Source of the DNA: Viola odorata | Lineage: Eukaryota > Streptophyta > Magnoliopsida > Malpighiales > Violaceae | Reading direction: 5' to 3' | Assembly: GCA_963691705.1 (NCBI GenBank) | Contig: OY829543.1 | Coordinates: forward strand, 50,944,564-51,008,563 | Length of the DNA stretch: 64,000 nucleotides | Shown here: piece after piece, positions 32,736 to 43,887 of the stretch | Position numbering within the stretch: position 1 is the stretch's first letter | Layout of the letters: every line of letters begins with the position of its first letter | Position numbers and translations under genes: made by a program | Notes under the pieces: model-generated | What the model was told of the DNA's origin: nothing | Databases searched by the model: none | What the model saw: only the letters and a program-made list of their open reading frames with translations

Positions 32736-35700
32736 CACTCAAACTGAAAACGCGTGTTTTCAGTTTGAGAAAGTGAAGGCAAAAAAATTTAGAAAAATAG
32801 AGAACAACTTTCAGGCGTTTTCAAAATTTGTTCCATCATTTTTCAAATAGAGTATTTTCGTTTTCGTTTTCAAACTGAAAAAAACGGCCAAGTAAACACG
32901 ATTTCCATTTTTCACATCAGTTTTCAGAAAAATGGAGAATTTTCGGGAGAATTCTGCGAAGTAAACGGGGTCTTAGTGTCTTCACTGTGTGAGTCTTTGA
33001 AACATTCAAAACAATTATTTTGTGTTGTAGAAAATAGTTTTTCTCTTTTACAATAACTTTTTATTCAGAACATCATGAAAAATCGTACAGCTCTCCAAAA
33101 TAGAATTTCACGGACAAATTATGTACTTTGTATGTCATTAAACCAAATTATGTGCGAGTTTTTAAAATTAATAAAATAGTTTATGAAATTTATAAATGGA
33201 AAAAATAGATTTCAAGATTCTAAAAACAGTTTTTGAGATTTTGAAAGTTGTCTTTAAGATTTCATTAACATTTATTTAAATTTAGAAAACACTATTTGAA
33301 ATTTAAAAAACTTTCGAAAAATGTATTTGAAAGTCAAAACATAGTTTTATCTATTTTTTAAATATAGAAAACATTTTTCCAGAATTCAAAAAGTTTTTAA
33401 AGTTCAAAAAATAGTTTCCAAATTTAGAAAATATTTAAAAATTCATAAAACAATTTTTTTGTTGTTGCAGTTATTTATTGAGCATGAGTGGGTGAGGATA
33501 AGAAACTCGAAAAGGAAGAAGAACTAGATTCACCCTCGATTCTCAAATTTAGAAAACATTTTTTCGAATTTGGATTTTTTTTTCTTCTAAATTTAGAAAA
33601 CAGTTTTCCAATTTCAGAAAATAATTTTGCAAATTTTTTGAAGTTGTTGAAATGCAGAAAATATTTTTTAGAATTAACAGTTTTAGAAATTGGAAAACAT
33701 TTTTTGCCCTTTAAAGATCATACTTTACTCATAACACGATTAAAAACCGTACAAGTATGCGAAGAATAAAATATTTAAATCAAAATAAACAAGACTTTGA
33801 GAGCTTTTTATGAAAATATTAGGGGCTTTGTAGGTCATTAAATTGAACTTTGTCTGAGTTTTCAAAATATTTAAAACAATTTTTTTGTAATCTGGAAAAT
33901 AGTTTTTACTCTTTTACGGTAAGTCTCTACTCAGAACACCATGGATAATCGTACATGTGTCCAAATCAGAATTCTATAGACAAATTATGTACTCCATAGG
34001 TCATTAAACCGAATTTTGTGCGAGTTTTTCAGATTCAAAAAATAGTTTTTGAAATTTATAAAACAGTGTTCAAATTTAGAAATGCAAAAAAACTTTCAAA
34101 AAATGTTCTTGCAATTTTGAAAATTATTTTTAAGATTTCGTTAACATTTATTGAAATTTTGAAAACACTATTTTAAAACAGTTTTTTTCTAATTTGAAAT
34201 TTAAAAAACAGTTTTTAAAATTTAGGAAATAGTTATTGAAATTTAGAAAATAGTTTTTGAAATTTACAAAACAGTTTTCCACATTTACAAAACAGTTTTC
34301 CAAATTCAAAAACTCTTTTAGAAAAGAGTTATTAAAATTTAGAAAACTTTTCAAAATTTAGAAAACACTTAAAAATTTTAAAAAATTGTCGAAATAAAGA
34401 AAATATTTTTTTGATTTAAGAAAAAAGTTTTCTAAATTTGAAAAATAGGTTTTGCCCTTTGAAGGCAATGCTCTACTGAGAAAAAAATTAAAAATTGTAC
34501 AAGTGTGCAAAGAATGCAACATTTGAAAAAAAAAGAAACAAAATTCTGAGAGCTTTTTAAGGACATAGTAGGAGCTCTATGTGAGTTTTTTAAAACTTTT
34601 GAAATAGTTGTTTTGTGATATAGAAAATAGTGTTTGCTCTTTTACTATAACTCTCTATTCAGAACACAATGAAAAATCATACAAATGTCCAAATCGGAAT
34701 TCCATGGACAAATTATATACTTTGTAGGTCAATAAATCAAATTCTATGTGAGTTTTTAAAATTAAAAAAATAGTTTTTGAAATTTTTAAAACAATGTTCA
34801 AAATTTTGGAAATGCAAAAAAACTTTCAAAAAATTTAAAATTATGAAAATTGTTTCTGAGATTTTGAAAATTATCTTTGAGATTTCGTTAACATTTATAA
34901 ATTTTTTGAAAACACAGTTCAAAATTTAAAAAAACTTTCAAAAAATGTATTTGAAAGTCGGAAAACAATTGTTCTAATTATGAAATTTTAAAAAATAGCT
35001 TTTAAAATTTAGAAAATAATTTTTAAAATTTAGAAAATAATTTTCCAAATTGAGAAAACTATTTTCTAAAAGATTTTTTAAAAATTACAACACAGTTTTC
35101 CAAATTGAGAATTTTTTAAAATTTAGCAAACAATTTTGCAAATTTAGAAAACTTTTTGTAAAAAAATTGTCGAAATACAGAAAATATTTTTTGTACTTAA
35201 GAAAAAAGTTTTGGAAAGCAGGTTTTTCCCTTTTGACGGCAATCCTTTACTCAGAATATTATTAAAAATTGTGCAAGTGTACGAAGAATGGAATATTTGA
35301 ACGAAAAAAATAAGACTTTGAGAGCTTGTTTTGGACATATTAGGGCATTGTTGGTTATTGAAGTGAATTTTGTGAGTTTTTGAAACTGTCAAAATTGTTG
35401 TTTTGTGACAGAATAATTTTTGCTTTTTTACGGTAACTCTCTACTCATAACACAATGGAAAATCGTATAGGCGTCCAAATCAAAATTCCATGGATAAATT
35501 ACGTACTCCGTTGATCATTAATTCGAATTTTGTACGATTTTTATAATTCAAAAATTAATTTTTGAAATTTATAAAACAGTGTTTGAAATTTAGAAATGCA
35601 AAAAAACTTTCAAAAAATGTTTTTGAAATTCTAAAAACTGTGTTTGAAATTATTAAAATTATCTTTGAGATTTTGTTAACATCTATTGAGATTTTGTTAA

Positions 35701-36335
35701 CATCTATTGAAATTTTAAAAAGAGTGTTTGAAATTTAATTTTTTTTCAAAAAATGTATTTGAAATTTGGAAAATAGTTTTTTCTACTTTTGAAATTTAAA
35801 AAATAGTTTTGAAATTTTAGAAAATAGTTTTTAAAATTTAGAAAAGAATTTTCCACATTTAGAAAACAATCTTCCAAATTCATAAAACGCTTTTTACAAA
35901 TTTAGAAAACTGTTTTCTAAAAGAGTTTAAAATTAAAGAAATGTTTTCCAAATTTAGAAAACAATTTTTCATGTTTAGAAAACATTTCAAAATTTAAAAA
36001 ATTGTCGTATTCCAGAAAATATTTTTTGGATTTAAGAAAAATGTTTTAGAAATTCGGAAAGTAAGTTTTGCCCTTTGAAGGCAATGCTCTACTCAGAACA
36101 CATTAAAAATCGTACAAATGTGCAAAAAAAGCCATATTTGAACGAAAAGAAGGAAGACTCTGAGAACTTTTTATGGACATATTAGGGGTTTCGTAGGTCA
36201 TTGAACTGTGTGAGTTTTTTAAACTTTCAAAACAATTATTTTGTGATGCAGAAAATTGTTTTTTCCCTTGTACAATAATTCTCTACTCAGAACACGATAA
36301 AAAATCATACAGATATTCAAATTAGAATTGCAGTC

Positions 36336-36730
36336 TCTAATTTTTAGTTACAAAAGAGAAAAAAAGAGTTAAATTAAAGAATAAATAAGTGTGATAAAAA
36401 ATGAAAGTAATTGGTGCATACATGTCAGTTAATTAATAAGTTGGACTGAAAAGTTAGTGAATGGATGATTAAATGGACGAAAGGGTAGATTGCTTAGTTA
36501 TAATCGTTACTGTCTAGGGCCCTGTCCCATTTTATTTCACCAAAAAGGAACAAAGACGGAATTGCGAATTGAAGAAAAATAAAACAATGAAATTGGAGGT
36601 TTATTCATTTTATTTGTGAAAAATTGCATCTCTCGCAATAAAACCGAAGATATAACATAATCATTCCTCCATCTAATGGGAACTTTTTTTATCCCTAAGC
36701 TACTTGTCGTTTAAGGCCTATTGTATTGGC
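36336..36730. other. Spacer and 3' flank of the defensin-like gene
   Basis: The tandem array ends near 36335. Bases 36336-36600 are AT-rich spacer. Bases 36600-36730 are probably the 3' UTR of the minus-strand defensin-like gene. Nothing else is seen. Confidence 0.5.
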
Positions 36731-37196
36731 TCATGTATCACAACAACATGTGTTCTCATCCACGCATACGCCATTGATACTCCCTCCATATGTTGTCACG
36801 CAGTCTTGAATACATACTTCTTTTGAGCAATTCCGAATCTCAATGGTGGGCTTACCACATTGCATTCCCTCTCCTGCAATTGCACCTAAAATTCAATAAC
36901 AAATTCAAAAATACAATGATTAGCATTTTTTTGTTGTTGTTACAATTCAATTACACTGAGAAATTCTTAGTGGTGTTATCACTTTATCACGATAAGGAGG
37001 TATTTAAACTCGAAAAAGTATCAAGAGGATTTGAAATTAGAATTATAACATATAAAATTAGTTTATAATAATACCCAATTTAAAGAAATTATAATAAAAT
37101 ATTAATTTTTGCATGAAAGAAAGTAAGGGCAAGAAAATTACATGAAGAGATTACAAGAAGTATCAAGAGGAAGCTAATGAAGTGCAAGCTCTTCAT
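36731..37196 (-). CDS. Secreted defensin-like (DEFL) cysteine-rich peptide, two exons
   Basis: Exon 1 (37142-37196) encodes 18 residues of a signal peptide, MKSLHFISFLLILLVISS, and ends in a GT donor. Exon 2 (36731-36885) follows an AG and stays in frame, giving 69 residues in all. After the probable cleavage site at CAIA/GEG the mature part of about 47 residues has eight cysteines, in the arrangement C-x8-C-x4-C-x3-C-x11-C-x5-CCC, ending Asp-Thr. One intron exactly after the signal peptide is the standard gene structure of plant defensin-like families. Such peptides act in defence or reproductive signalling; which applies here is unknown. The exons are too short to stand out as open frames. 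A TATA-like site lies about 50 bp upstream. Confidence 0.8.
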
Positions 37197-37244
37197 TTTT
37201 AAAACAAAAAAGAACTGAGAACATATCAAAAAGAGTTAACACAA

Positions 37245-37262
37245 TTATATAAATATATATAG
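37245..37262 (-). promoter_or_regulatory. TATA box of the defensin-like gene
   Basis: On the minus strand CTATATATATTTATATAA lies 49-66 bp before the ATG at 37196. That spacing leaves a short 5' UTR, as is usual for small peptide genes. Confidence 0.45.
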
Positions 37263-38215
37263 ATTGGAAAAAGGTTCTTTGCAATTAGCATATTCCACTT
37301 TCTTAATGAAGAAAAAATGCATATTCCACCTAGTGAATAAACTTGCTAAACTTTGAGATAATATTTCCATACTTGTCATTATTGTGTGCTACATAATAAT
37401 TCCAAATTTGTTATTTATTATTCCTCCACCCTTCAGCTAGTAATCCTAATGATTTTAGATTATTTATTCCTTTTTCATAATATCTAAAATATATAAAAGT
37501 TCTTTTTTATTTTTTATGATCTTTATTATTTAAATATTAACAACATATTTTAAATTAAATTTTGGTATTTCTTGGATGAAAAACCTAACGAAAGGGAGTC
37601 ATTCGATTAAGGTTAATTTGACGAAATAACTCAGATATTCGCTTAAATACCATCACCAAATGAGCAAAAAATTTACCAGTTCAATTATTATTATTTTTTA
37701 CAGTAGGGCCAGTTATGTTTTGGGTTTTAGTCACCTAACCACATTCTGACATTCATATGTGGTAGGGAAAAAATATTAAAATGGTGTCCAAATTGCTAAA
37801 GGAAAATTAACGACTTGTCGGTTGTTTGTCTATAATTTTTTAGATTTTTTATAACTATGTTAATTGGTAAGATATTCTTTTCATTCTTTCTTATTTTATG
37901 GATTAGATAATAATACATTAGATAAAAGGACTTACAATATCACTAAAATTATTCCTGGAGACTCAATCTGCAATTTCACCTAAACTTTTACGATTTTACG
38001 TTCATATTTACGAGTGCGTTTGTTTTTCTTGTAAATAAATAAATAAATACGTTAGAAATTAATGGGGGGAAAGAAATCCTTATAAAAATGTGGCTCTAAG
38101 CCATACAACCACTCTTCCTGCCTCCTAAAATTATCCACATCATGTGGCCGTCAGACATGCACACTCTAACTCCACCCTCGTCTTTCCTTGACATCCTCAC
38201 TATCCCTCTGCCTCC
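37263..38215. other. Intergenic, AT-rich; right end holds the PSB33-like promoter
   Basis: No gene is supported. Bases 38060-38215 become less AT-rich and probably include the PSB33-like promoter and 5' UTR, with a palindromic CCACATCATGTGG at 38135-38147. Confidence 0.5.
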
Positions 38216-40100
38216 ATGGCCACCGCCACCACCACCTCTCCTCCTCCTCATCTCACTTCACTCTTCGCAAAGGACCCTTCTTTCTCTACTCCATGCGCCT
38301 CCATCACGCATCCTTACAGACCTAGTTACCGCCCTGCCTCTGCTCTGCCCATAAATTGCCATTTTACTCCATCATGGATCCCGAAGCCTCGTTTCAGGAC
38401 AATTTGCAAGGCAACCGAAGTTTCTGTTACCCAGGAGGAGTCTTCTTCTTCTTCTTCCGGTGGTGGCGGTGGTGGAGGCGATGACGGCAAGAATTGGGTC
38501 CCTGTGGTTCCATTGTCAGCTCTGCCCAAGGGAGAAAGGAGAGTGATCATTCAAGATGGAGAGACCATTCTGTTGCTCTGGTATAAAAATGAGGTCTATG
38601 CTATTGAGAATAGGTCTCCTGCTGAGGGAGCTTACAGTGAAGGCCTGCTCAATGCCAGGCTTACTCAGGTTTGATGGTTTTAATTAATTACAGTGCGCTT
38701 CTTTTTTCCTTCAAGTTTTAGCTAATTAGATGGATTGAAGAGATGAATGCCTGTGAAATGGGTAAAATGGTATAAGGGTATTTTAAGTTTGGGAACATGC
38801 TCATGAAACTGCTCTTCCAAATCAGTCTGAGTATGATCAAGTAGTCAATATGGAATATTGCAGACTTTTTAGCTTTGTGTAAATCAGTTTCAGAAAATGA
38901 TTATAAGTTGTTATCTTAATCAATACAAACCTATATTACATGCTTATGACATTTGAGTAACATGCTTTGTCTTCTTGGTGGATTCCTAAGTAGTGTACTA
39001 GTGTCTTGTTGTCATGAGAAAAAATTAGAAACCACCAGTTGAAGTTGAAGTCCTGATAATTTCCTCGAGGGGATTCTGGCATTAATGGTTATTAATAGAA
39101 GGTATTAACAGGAATTAGGAAGTCTAGTTTACAATTCTGAATGTTTCTACAGGCAAATGTGGTTTGTTCTGTTATGCAGTGGAAGCAAATATTTAGACTA
39201 ATAGTAAACTGTTTCCTTTAGTTTGGATCTTTGGTTTATGGTTTTCAATGATCTCTTCTTTAGCGTATGTCCCTACACGTTAATCCATAAATGATACTGA
39301 CATATAGGATGCCATTTTTCACCTTACAGTTCCGTTGTGAAATCAATTTTCCATAATTCTTAGCTACTTCTTGCAGTGGATAGATCTATAAATCCCATCA
39401 CAAACTGGAAATGGTGGGCATGTTCGTCTTGACTAATATTTCTTTATGTGTGCCTCACTTTCTCATACTATCTTGCACTGGACGCAGCAAGAAACATGAC
39501 AATTCATTCATCTTTCTTGTTCCACAGGATGGTTGCATCGTGTGCCCGTCAACTGATAGCACATTTGATCTTCAGACTGGAGCAATCAAAGAGTGGTATC
39601 CGAAAAATCCTGTACTGAGAGTCCTCACTCCTCCTCTTAGGACACTCTATATCTATCCTGCCAAATCTGATGATGAGAATATATACATCAGCATCAGCGG
39701 AGGTGTAACATCTGATGCATCTGCTGAGATTGTCTTCAGTGGAAAGGCCCAACCTGGTGTGACCGCAACTGATGTGAATGTGGATGAGGTAACTGTACTA
39801 CTTCATTTTGGCCATGCATAATTTGAACAGCTTTATAGTAGAAAAAAATTGGACAGACACGAGGACTTTGTAATAGTAATCGTTCACTTGTCCATGGTTT
39901 GTGTGTTTTAGGTGAGAATGATCATTGATGAGGGTGAGGGGGGTTTCGGTTTCACGGAGAGGACTGAATTGATAAACGGGAAGGCAGCGGTAATCGGGTT
40001 CTTGGTTTTGTTAGATTTCGAACTCTTGACTGGTAAAGGTCTGCTCAAGGGAACTGGCTTCTTGGACTTCCTGTATTCTGTTTCTAACGCTTTGAACTGA
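38216..40100 (+). CDS. PSB33: PSB33/LIL8-like thylakoid protein with degenerate Rieske domain
   Basis: Three exons, 38216-38668, 39528-39788 and 39912-40100, join in frame to 300 residues. Residues 1-75 look like a transit peptide. A Gly/Ser spacer precedes the Rieske-type domain (WVPVVPLSALPKGERRVI to STFDLQTGAIKEWYP). Of the four cluster ligands only one Cys is present: the first box reads ENRSPAEG in place of C-x-H and the second reads CPSTD in place of C-x-x-H. The C-terminus has ERTELINGKAAVIGF, like the chlorophyll-binding helix of LHC proteins, and a membrane segment. This combination is the hallmark of PSB33 (LIL8), a green-lineage thylakoid protein that supports photosystem II and light acclimation. 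The role is assigned from the family. Confidence 0.92.
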
Positions 40101-40935
40101 AGGAGAGAGTTCCTTTCTGTGTAATCTGTGTTTTTATCTTTCGTTGTATATTTTGTTTTCCTTTTTATTTTATTTTCTGTCCATTTGATCTTTGTTTTCC
40201 TTCACATTTTCACATCAATCTGTATAACAAATCACCAAATCTTCCAGAAGAGAGACATTAAAGTTTGGTCATATATAGATCATGTATTTGCCACATCTTT
40301 CTATCATTTATGGCATTATTATTATTATTATTTGTAATTCTGACCAAAGGGATTCAAAAGTCTGAAGGTGAATTGACTTGGTTTTGATGAAAATGCACTC
40401 AAATGTGAAGGCAAGAAATTAAAAACTCGACAAAAGACAAGGTTACACTTTTTGGCGCACTTATTATGGGCAGCAAGACATAATTTCTGAGTATTTTGGA
40501 TCAAATACAACTGTTTCGTATTGAATCAACTTATTAAAAAAAAAAATTCTATTTAATTATTATCATTTTTTATATATAATTAAGCTGATAAAAATGACAT
40601 AAAATGCGTGCTAAAATAATTTTTGATCTAACCATATATAAGATAAAATCAAAAAAAATTATAAGTCAATCTCATAACTAATTAATTAAAGTCGAGGTTA
40701 ATTGTTGTAAAATTTGGCGCCAAAATTTTGTCACTCGGTCCCTTGAACCTTCCAACCTGTGAAGGCTAACTGTGGCCGGTGAGCTCATAATTAAAAGCTT
40801 TGTTCAAATTAAGGAGACCAATTCCACATAAGTACTTCTTCTCATGTTTACATGACAGCTAACAATACAGCCTTTGCTTTTGCTATCAAGTCATTTTCAT
40901 TTCAAGCTGTTTGTAAGATATTGTACACGTTTTAC
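40101..40935. other. Intergenic between PSB33-like and first ERF gene
   Basis: The first 200 bases are T-rich and probably the PSB33-like 3' UTR. The remainder is AT-rich, with no gene seen. Confidence 0.5.
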
Positions 40936-40983
40936 TTTGACCATTGAAAATTTTGACTTTGCTATTCTTCAACCTATATATAA
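40936..40983 (+). promoter_or_regulatory. Paired W-box block and TATA box of the first ERF gene
   Basis: Bases 40936-40957 contain TTTGACCATTGAAAATTTTG followed by AC, with two WRKY-type TTGAC cores (TTGACC at 40937 and TTGACT at 40953). A TATA box (CTATATATAA) lies at 40974-40983, about 125 bp before the ATG. A block matching at 21 of 22 positions stands upstream of the paralogous gene on the other strand, at nearly the same distance from its ATG. Confidence 0.6.
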
Positions 40984-41105
40984 CAACTCCTTACTCCCCA
41001 ACTTTTTCTCATCCATCCATCCTTCTTTTCTATTTTGCTTTCTTAATCCAATACTAACCCAAAAAAGAAAGAAAAAAACTTTTATTGATCAAATTTGAAA
41101 AAGAA

Positions 41106-41588
41106 ATGAATGGCAACAGTGTTCATCAAGAAACTAGGAAATACAGAGGGGTCCGGTGCCGGAAATGGGGGAAATGGGTGTCGGAGATAAGGGTTCCGGC
41201 GACGCGAGAGCGGCTGTGGTTAGGATCTTACGCCACCCCGGAGGCCGCTGCGGTGGCACATGACATTGCTTCCTACTGTTTGCGAGGACCATCTTCCATG
41301 AACAGGCTGAATTTCCCTCACCACCTGATGCAGCTGCTCCCTGCAACTGTGACAGACGACATGTCGCCCAGATCCATACAGAGAGCAGCGTCTGATGCTG
41401 GCATGGCGGTCGATGCACAATTGGTGCTCAACGAGCTGCAACCTGCGCGTCGTGATGGTGGTCATACGATGGAAGTGGATGATATGGAAAGAGAAGGGTT
41501 TATTCATGGGATGGAAATTATTAGTGAGGTGAATTACGAGAGTGGCAGCCTAGATGTCTCCATTGATGATTATGATTATACTTATTGA
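41106..41588 (+). CDS. AP2/ERF transcription factor, ERF012/013/014-like (DREB-type), copy 1
   Basis: An intronless frame of 160 residues from the ATG at 41106. One AP2 domain covers about residues 12-68: [20 protein letters not shown], then [20 protein letters not shown] and CLRGPSS. The WGKWVSEIR segment with Val at position 14 of the domain and the tail [21 protein letters not shown] place it with the small ERF012-ERF014 group of the DREB side. Such factors bind GCC/DRE-type sites and act in stress or wall-related responses. The acidic C-terminus is a likely activation region. The paralogous gene at 43200-43727 faces it tail to tail. Confidence 0.92.
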   Translation: MNGNSVHQETRKYRGVRCRKWGKWVSEIRVPATRERLWLGSYATPEAAAVAHDIASYCLRGPSSMNRLNFPHHLMQLLPATVTDDMSPRSIQRAASDAGMAVDAQLVLNELQPARRDGGHTMEVDDMEREGFIHGMEIISEVNYESGSLDVSIDDYDYTY

Positions 41589-43199
41589 AGTTATAGTATT
41601 CTCCATTTTACTTTTCACCCCTATTATATTCGGAATTAATCTTGCCCGAGAATTAAAAAAAGGTGGAATGAAATTTAAATACAAGTCCATATTTTTACTT
41701 TATACAAAAAGTATTACTGGAGCTATTAATGGAATTATCTAACAATATTAAGAAGAAGAAATAATGGAATCTAGTACTATTTATACGTAAGTGCTGACGT
41801 AATAATGAAAGGAAGTACTTGTTTTCTTTGTAGTAATCATCACTTCTAACACTTCAACATGATCCACTTGGGTTTGGGGCCTTGGGCGTGGGGCTTTCTA
41901 TTATTGACTACTTAGCTTATTTCAAATCATTGGCAGGCCTGCAGCGCACGCGTGGCGTGTTGCCATTGGTTCACCTAATTTTTTATTTTTTTTTATAAAA
42001 AAACTGACAGTGGGTTAGAAAAATTCGGGTGTCAAAATTTGACACCCTCGTTTTTCTCGTCCGAATTTAACACGCCAAAAATCCACTGCTGCACCCATTG
42101 ACACCCCAATAACCGTCCCAAAAATACATTGGTGTGGATGGTCTAAGTATTATTAATACGGTTTCCATGTTGCCCATTTCTGACCAGGATAAAATTTATG
42201 GAATGGCGAGGGCCATACAAACCATATTTGTTTTAGGAGTAAAATATGAACAATTAATAAATAAATAAAAATCAAATTTTAGGATTATTACGGAAAATTT
42301 TATAATTTTAAGGATCAAATATAAAAGATTAATGAAAAAATAATAAAACGCTAAGGATTATATATTGAGAGAATTAAAAAAGAATTATGAGGTAAATTAA
42401 TATGTCAGATCACCATTCCGTAACATCGGAGTGTCATTAAACATACATCATTAAACTGGAAAATGAATGTAATGTAAAAAAGAACTTTTAGCTAATTAAT
42501 TGGACTCGGCCCCTTGAGAGAGTACTATCAACAACCAGACTTTAAAAGATTGATACAATACAAGTATAAGTATTCAACGAGACATTCAATATACGTCCGC
42601 CATATCATTAATCTTATTCTTGGTTCATAATTTCATAGTTGACTTATTATTATTATTATAATATATGTGGCAAATTATTTCTCCATCTCCATGTCTGCGT
42701 TGGCACCAAATGTTTTTTTTTAAATTATTATATCTCTCTTTTGTTTAATTTATTTGTTTTTAAATGAGAAAAATGTCATTTTATAACTTTTTAAATGATT
42801 TATTAATTGTATCTTTTCTTTAATGAATAAGTCTTTAATTGCCCATTGACTAATTTATAATATAATGGATTAAAATTATTTGAAGTGAAAAAAGAGAGAT
42901 ATATAGTTATTTTATGTCAAATATTTTCTTAAAAATGGTGATTAATTATCACCTTCATTTGTGTAAAACGTGCTTAAACGTGCTAAAACAGAGAGAGTAA
43001 TTACTGTAGCACACCAATTAGATTATCTGTTATGCAATTTTTGGTCCTAACAGAAAACTTAAAAATTACTACGTAGCTCACACCGTATATAGCTAAATTT
43101 TGGGATACGATTCATGTCTCTATCGCTAGAAATACGAAATACACTATATAATTTTTCTTCCCGCTGTTTCGCCAAACCAAAAAATTTAGTGAAAACCTC
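41589..43199. other. Spacer between the convergent ERF paralogues
   Basis: This holds the 3' UTRs at both ends. Bases 41930-42150 are GC-richer, with CACGCGTGGCGTG and an end reading GTGTGGATGGTCTAA, reminiscent of a plant MITE terminus, but no matching left end was found. The rest is AT-rich. No coding region is supported. Confidence 0.5.
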
Positions 43200-43727
43200 T
43201 TAGAGATAATCTTCAACAGAGATATTTAATCCATAACCATCCCCTTCTCCCTCCAGACCACCGTGATGACCACCTCCTCCTCCACCTTCTTCCCCAACCT
43301 CGGCCGCTGTCGGAGCACAATAAATGACGCCAGTACTGCCACCTAGGTTTGCCGCCGCCACGTTATCCGGCAACCTACTTAGCACGCTGTGTGCATCAAC
43401 CGCCATGCCGGCATCGGATGCGGCTTTCTGTATGGACTTGGGCGACATGTCGTCGCTCACACTTGAAGGCAGAGAAAGAGTAGGGAAGTTGAAGGTTCGT
43501 GTCGAAGAGGGGCCACGTAAGCAATAAGAAGCCACGTCATGAGCCACCGCAGCAGCCTCCGGTGTGGAGTAAGAGCCTAACCAGAGCCGTTCTTTCTTGC
43601 CCGGAATTCTGATCTCCGACACCCACTTGCCCCATTTTCGGCGGCGAACACCCTTATAATTGTTACATTTCTTCTCAGGATCATTTTCTTGCTGGATTTT
43701 TAGAGAATCGCCACTGCTGCTGCTCAT
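43200..43727 (-). CDS. AP2/ERF transcription factor, ERF012/013/014-like (DREB-type), copy 2
   Basis: An intronless frame of 175 residues on the minus strand. The AP2 domain ([40 protein letters not shown]) and the following [21 protein letters not shown] are very close to the gene at 41106, so the two are local duplicates in inverted, tail-to-tail orientation. This copy has a longer C-terminal region, with a Gly/His-rich stretch ([13 protein letters not shown]) and an acidic end (NISVEDYL). The first domain turn reads RRRKWG where copy 1 has RCRKWG. Expected role: nuclear DNA-binding regulator. Confidence 0.92.
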   Translation of the reverse strand: MSSSSGDSLKIQQENDPEKKCNNYKGVRRRKWGKWVSEIRIPGKKERLWLGSYSTPEAAAVAHDVASYCLRGPSSTRTFNFPTLSLPSSVSDDMSPKSIQKAASDAGMAVDAHSVLSRLPDNVAAANLGGSTGVIYCAPTAAEVGEEGGGGGGHHGGLEGEGDGYGLNISVEDYL

Positions 43728-43793
43728 TTTGTTAATTAATTGGTGAATTTATTATAAAAGAAGGTGTGCAAAGATGGAAAATTGTGAAAGGGC

Positions 43794-43887
43794 TTAAATA
43801 GGTTGAGGAATTGCAGAGTCAAAAGGGGCAATGTGGGCAATGTGGGGTTGGGTTTTTCGGTGCAGGTCAAAATTTTCAAAGGTCAAA
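43794..43887 (-). promoter_or_regulatory. Paired W-box block and TATA-like box of the second ERF gene
   Basis: Read on the minus strand, 43887-43866 gives TTTGACCTTTGAAAATTTTG followed by AC, with two TTGAC cores. It is the counterpart of 40936-40957 at the paralogue, starting 160 bp before the ATG here and 170 bp there. A TATA-like CCTATTTAAG lies at 43793-43802, about 70 bp before the ATG. Confidence 0.6.

Larger units (their letters stand above)
31114..32972. mobile_element. Non-autonomous PIF/Harbinger-like element carrying a host gene fragment
   Basis: The ends form inverted repeats: left GGCCCCGTTTACTTCGCAGA and right, in reverse, GACCCCGTTTACTTCGCAGA, extending to about 24 bp. Both sides carry TTA (31111-31113 and 32973-32975), the 3 bp target duplication of PIF/Harbinger elements. 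The surrounding array unit continues across the insertion. Inside are three copies of GTTTACTTCGTCACTTTTCC near the left end (31200, 31243, 31284), a 45 bp tandem duplication, a polypyrimidine tract and a TIC22-like fragment. There is no transposase, so it would need one supplied in trans. Confidence 0.8.
30215..36335. repeat. Local AT-rich tandem array, units of about 0.75-0.84 kb, twice interrupted
   Basis: A landmark reading ATTAAAAATcgTACAAGTG, followed by GAAGAATaCAATATTTgAAC and GAGAGCTTTTTATGGACATATTAGG, returns at 30248, 31031, 33739, 34487, 35261 and 36102. From 33739 the spacing is 748, 774 and 841 bp; 31031 to 33739 is about 850 bp once the nested element is removed. A related half-landmark (CAGAACACnATGnAAAATCgTAC) lies about 190-200 bp further on in each unit. 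Between landmarks the DNA is a weave of AAATTTAGAAAACAGTTTTT-like words. Copies have diverged, so this is an old array. It codes for nothing; the Asn/Phe-rich frames at 34148-34354 and 34737-34922 are its translation. Confidence 0.85.

Noticed and set aside
34148..34922. Repetitive Asn/Phe-rich open frames (NFKNYFLNF-like)
   Set aside because: They arise from the AAATTTAGAAAAC words of the tandem array and have no start context or conservation.
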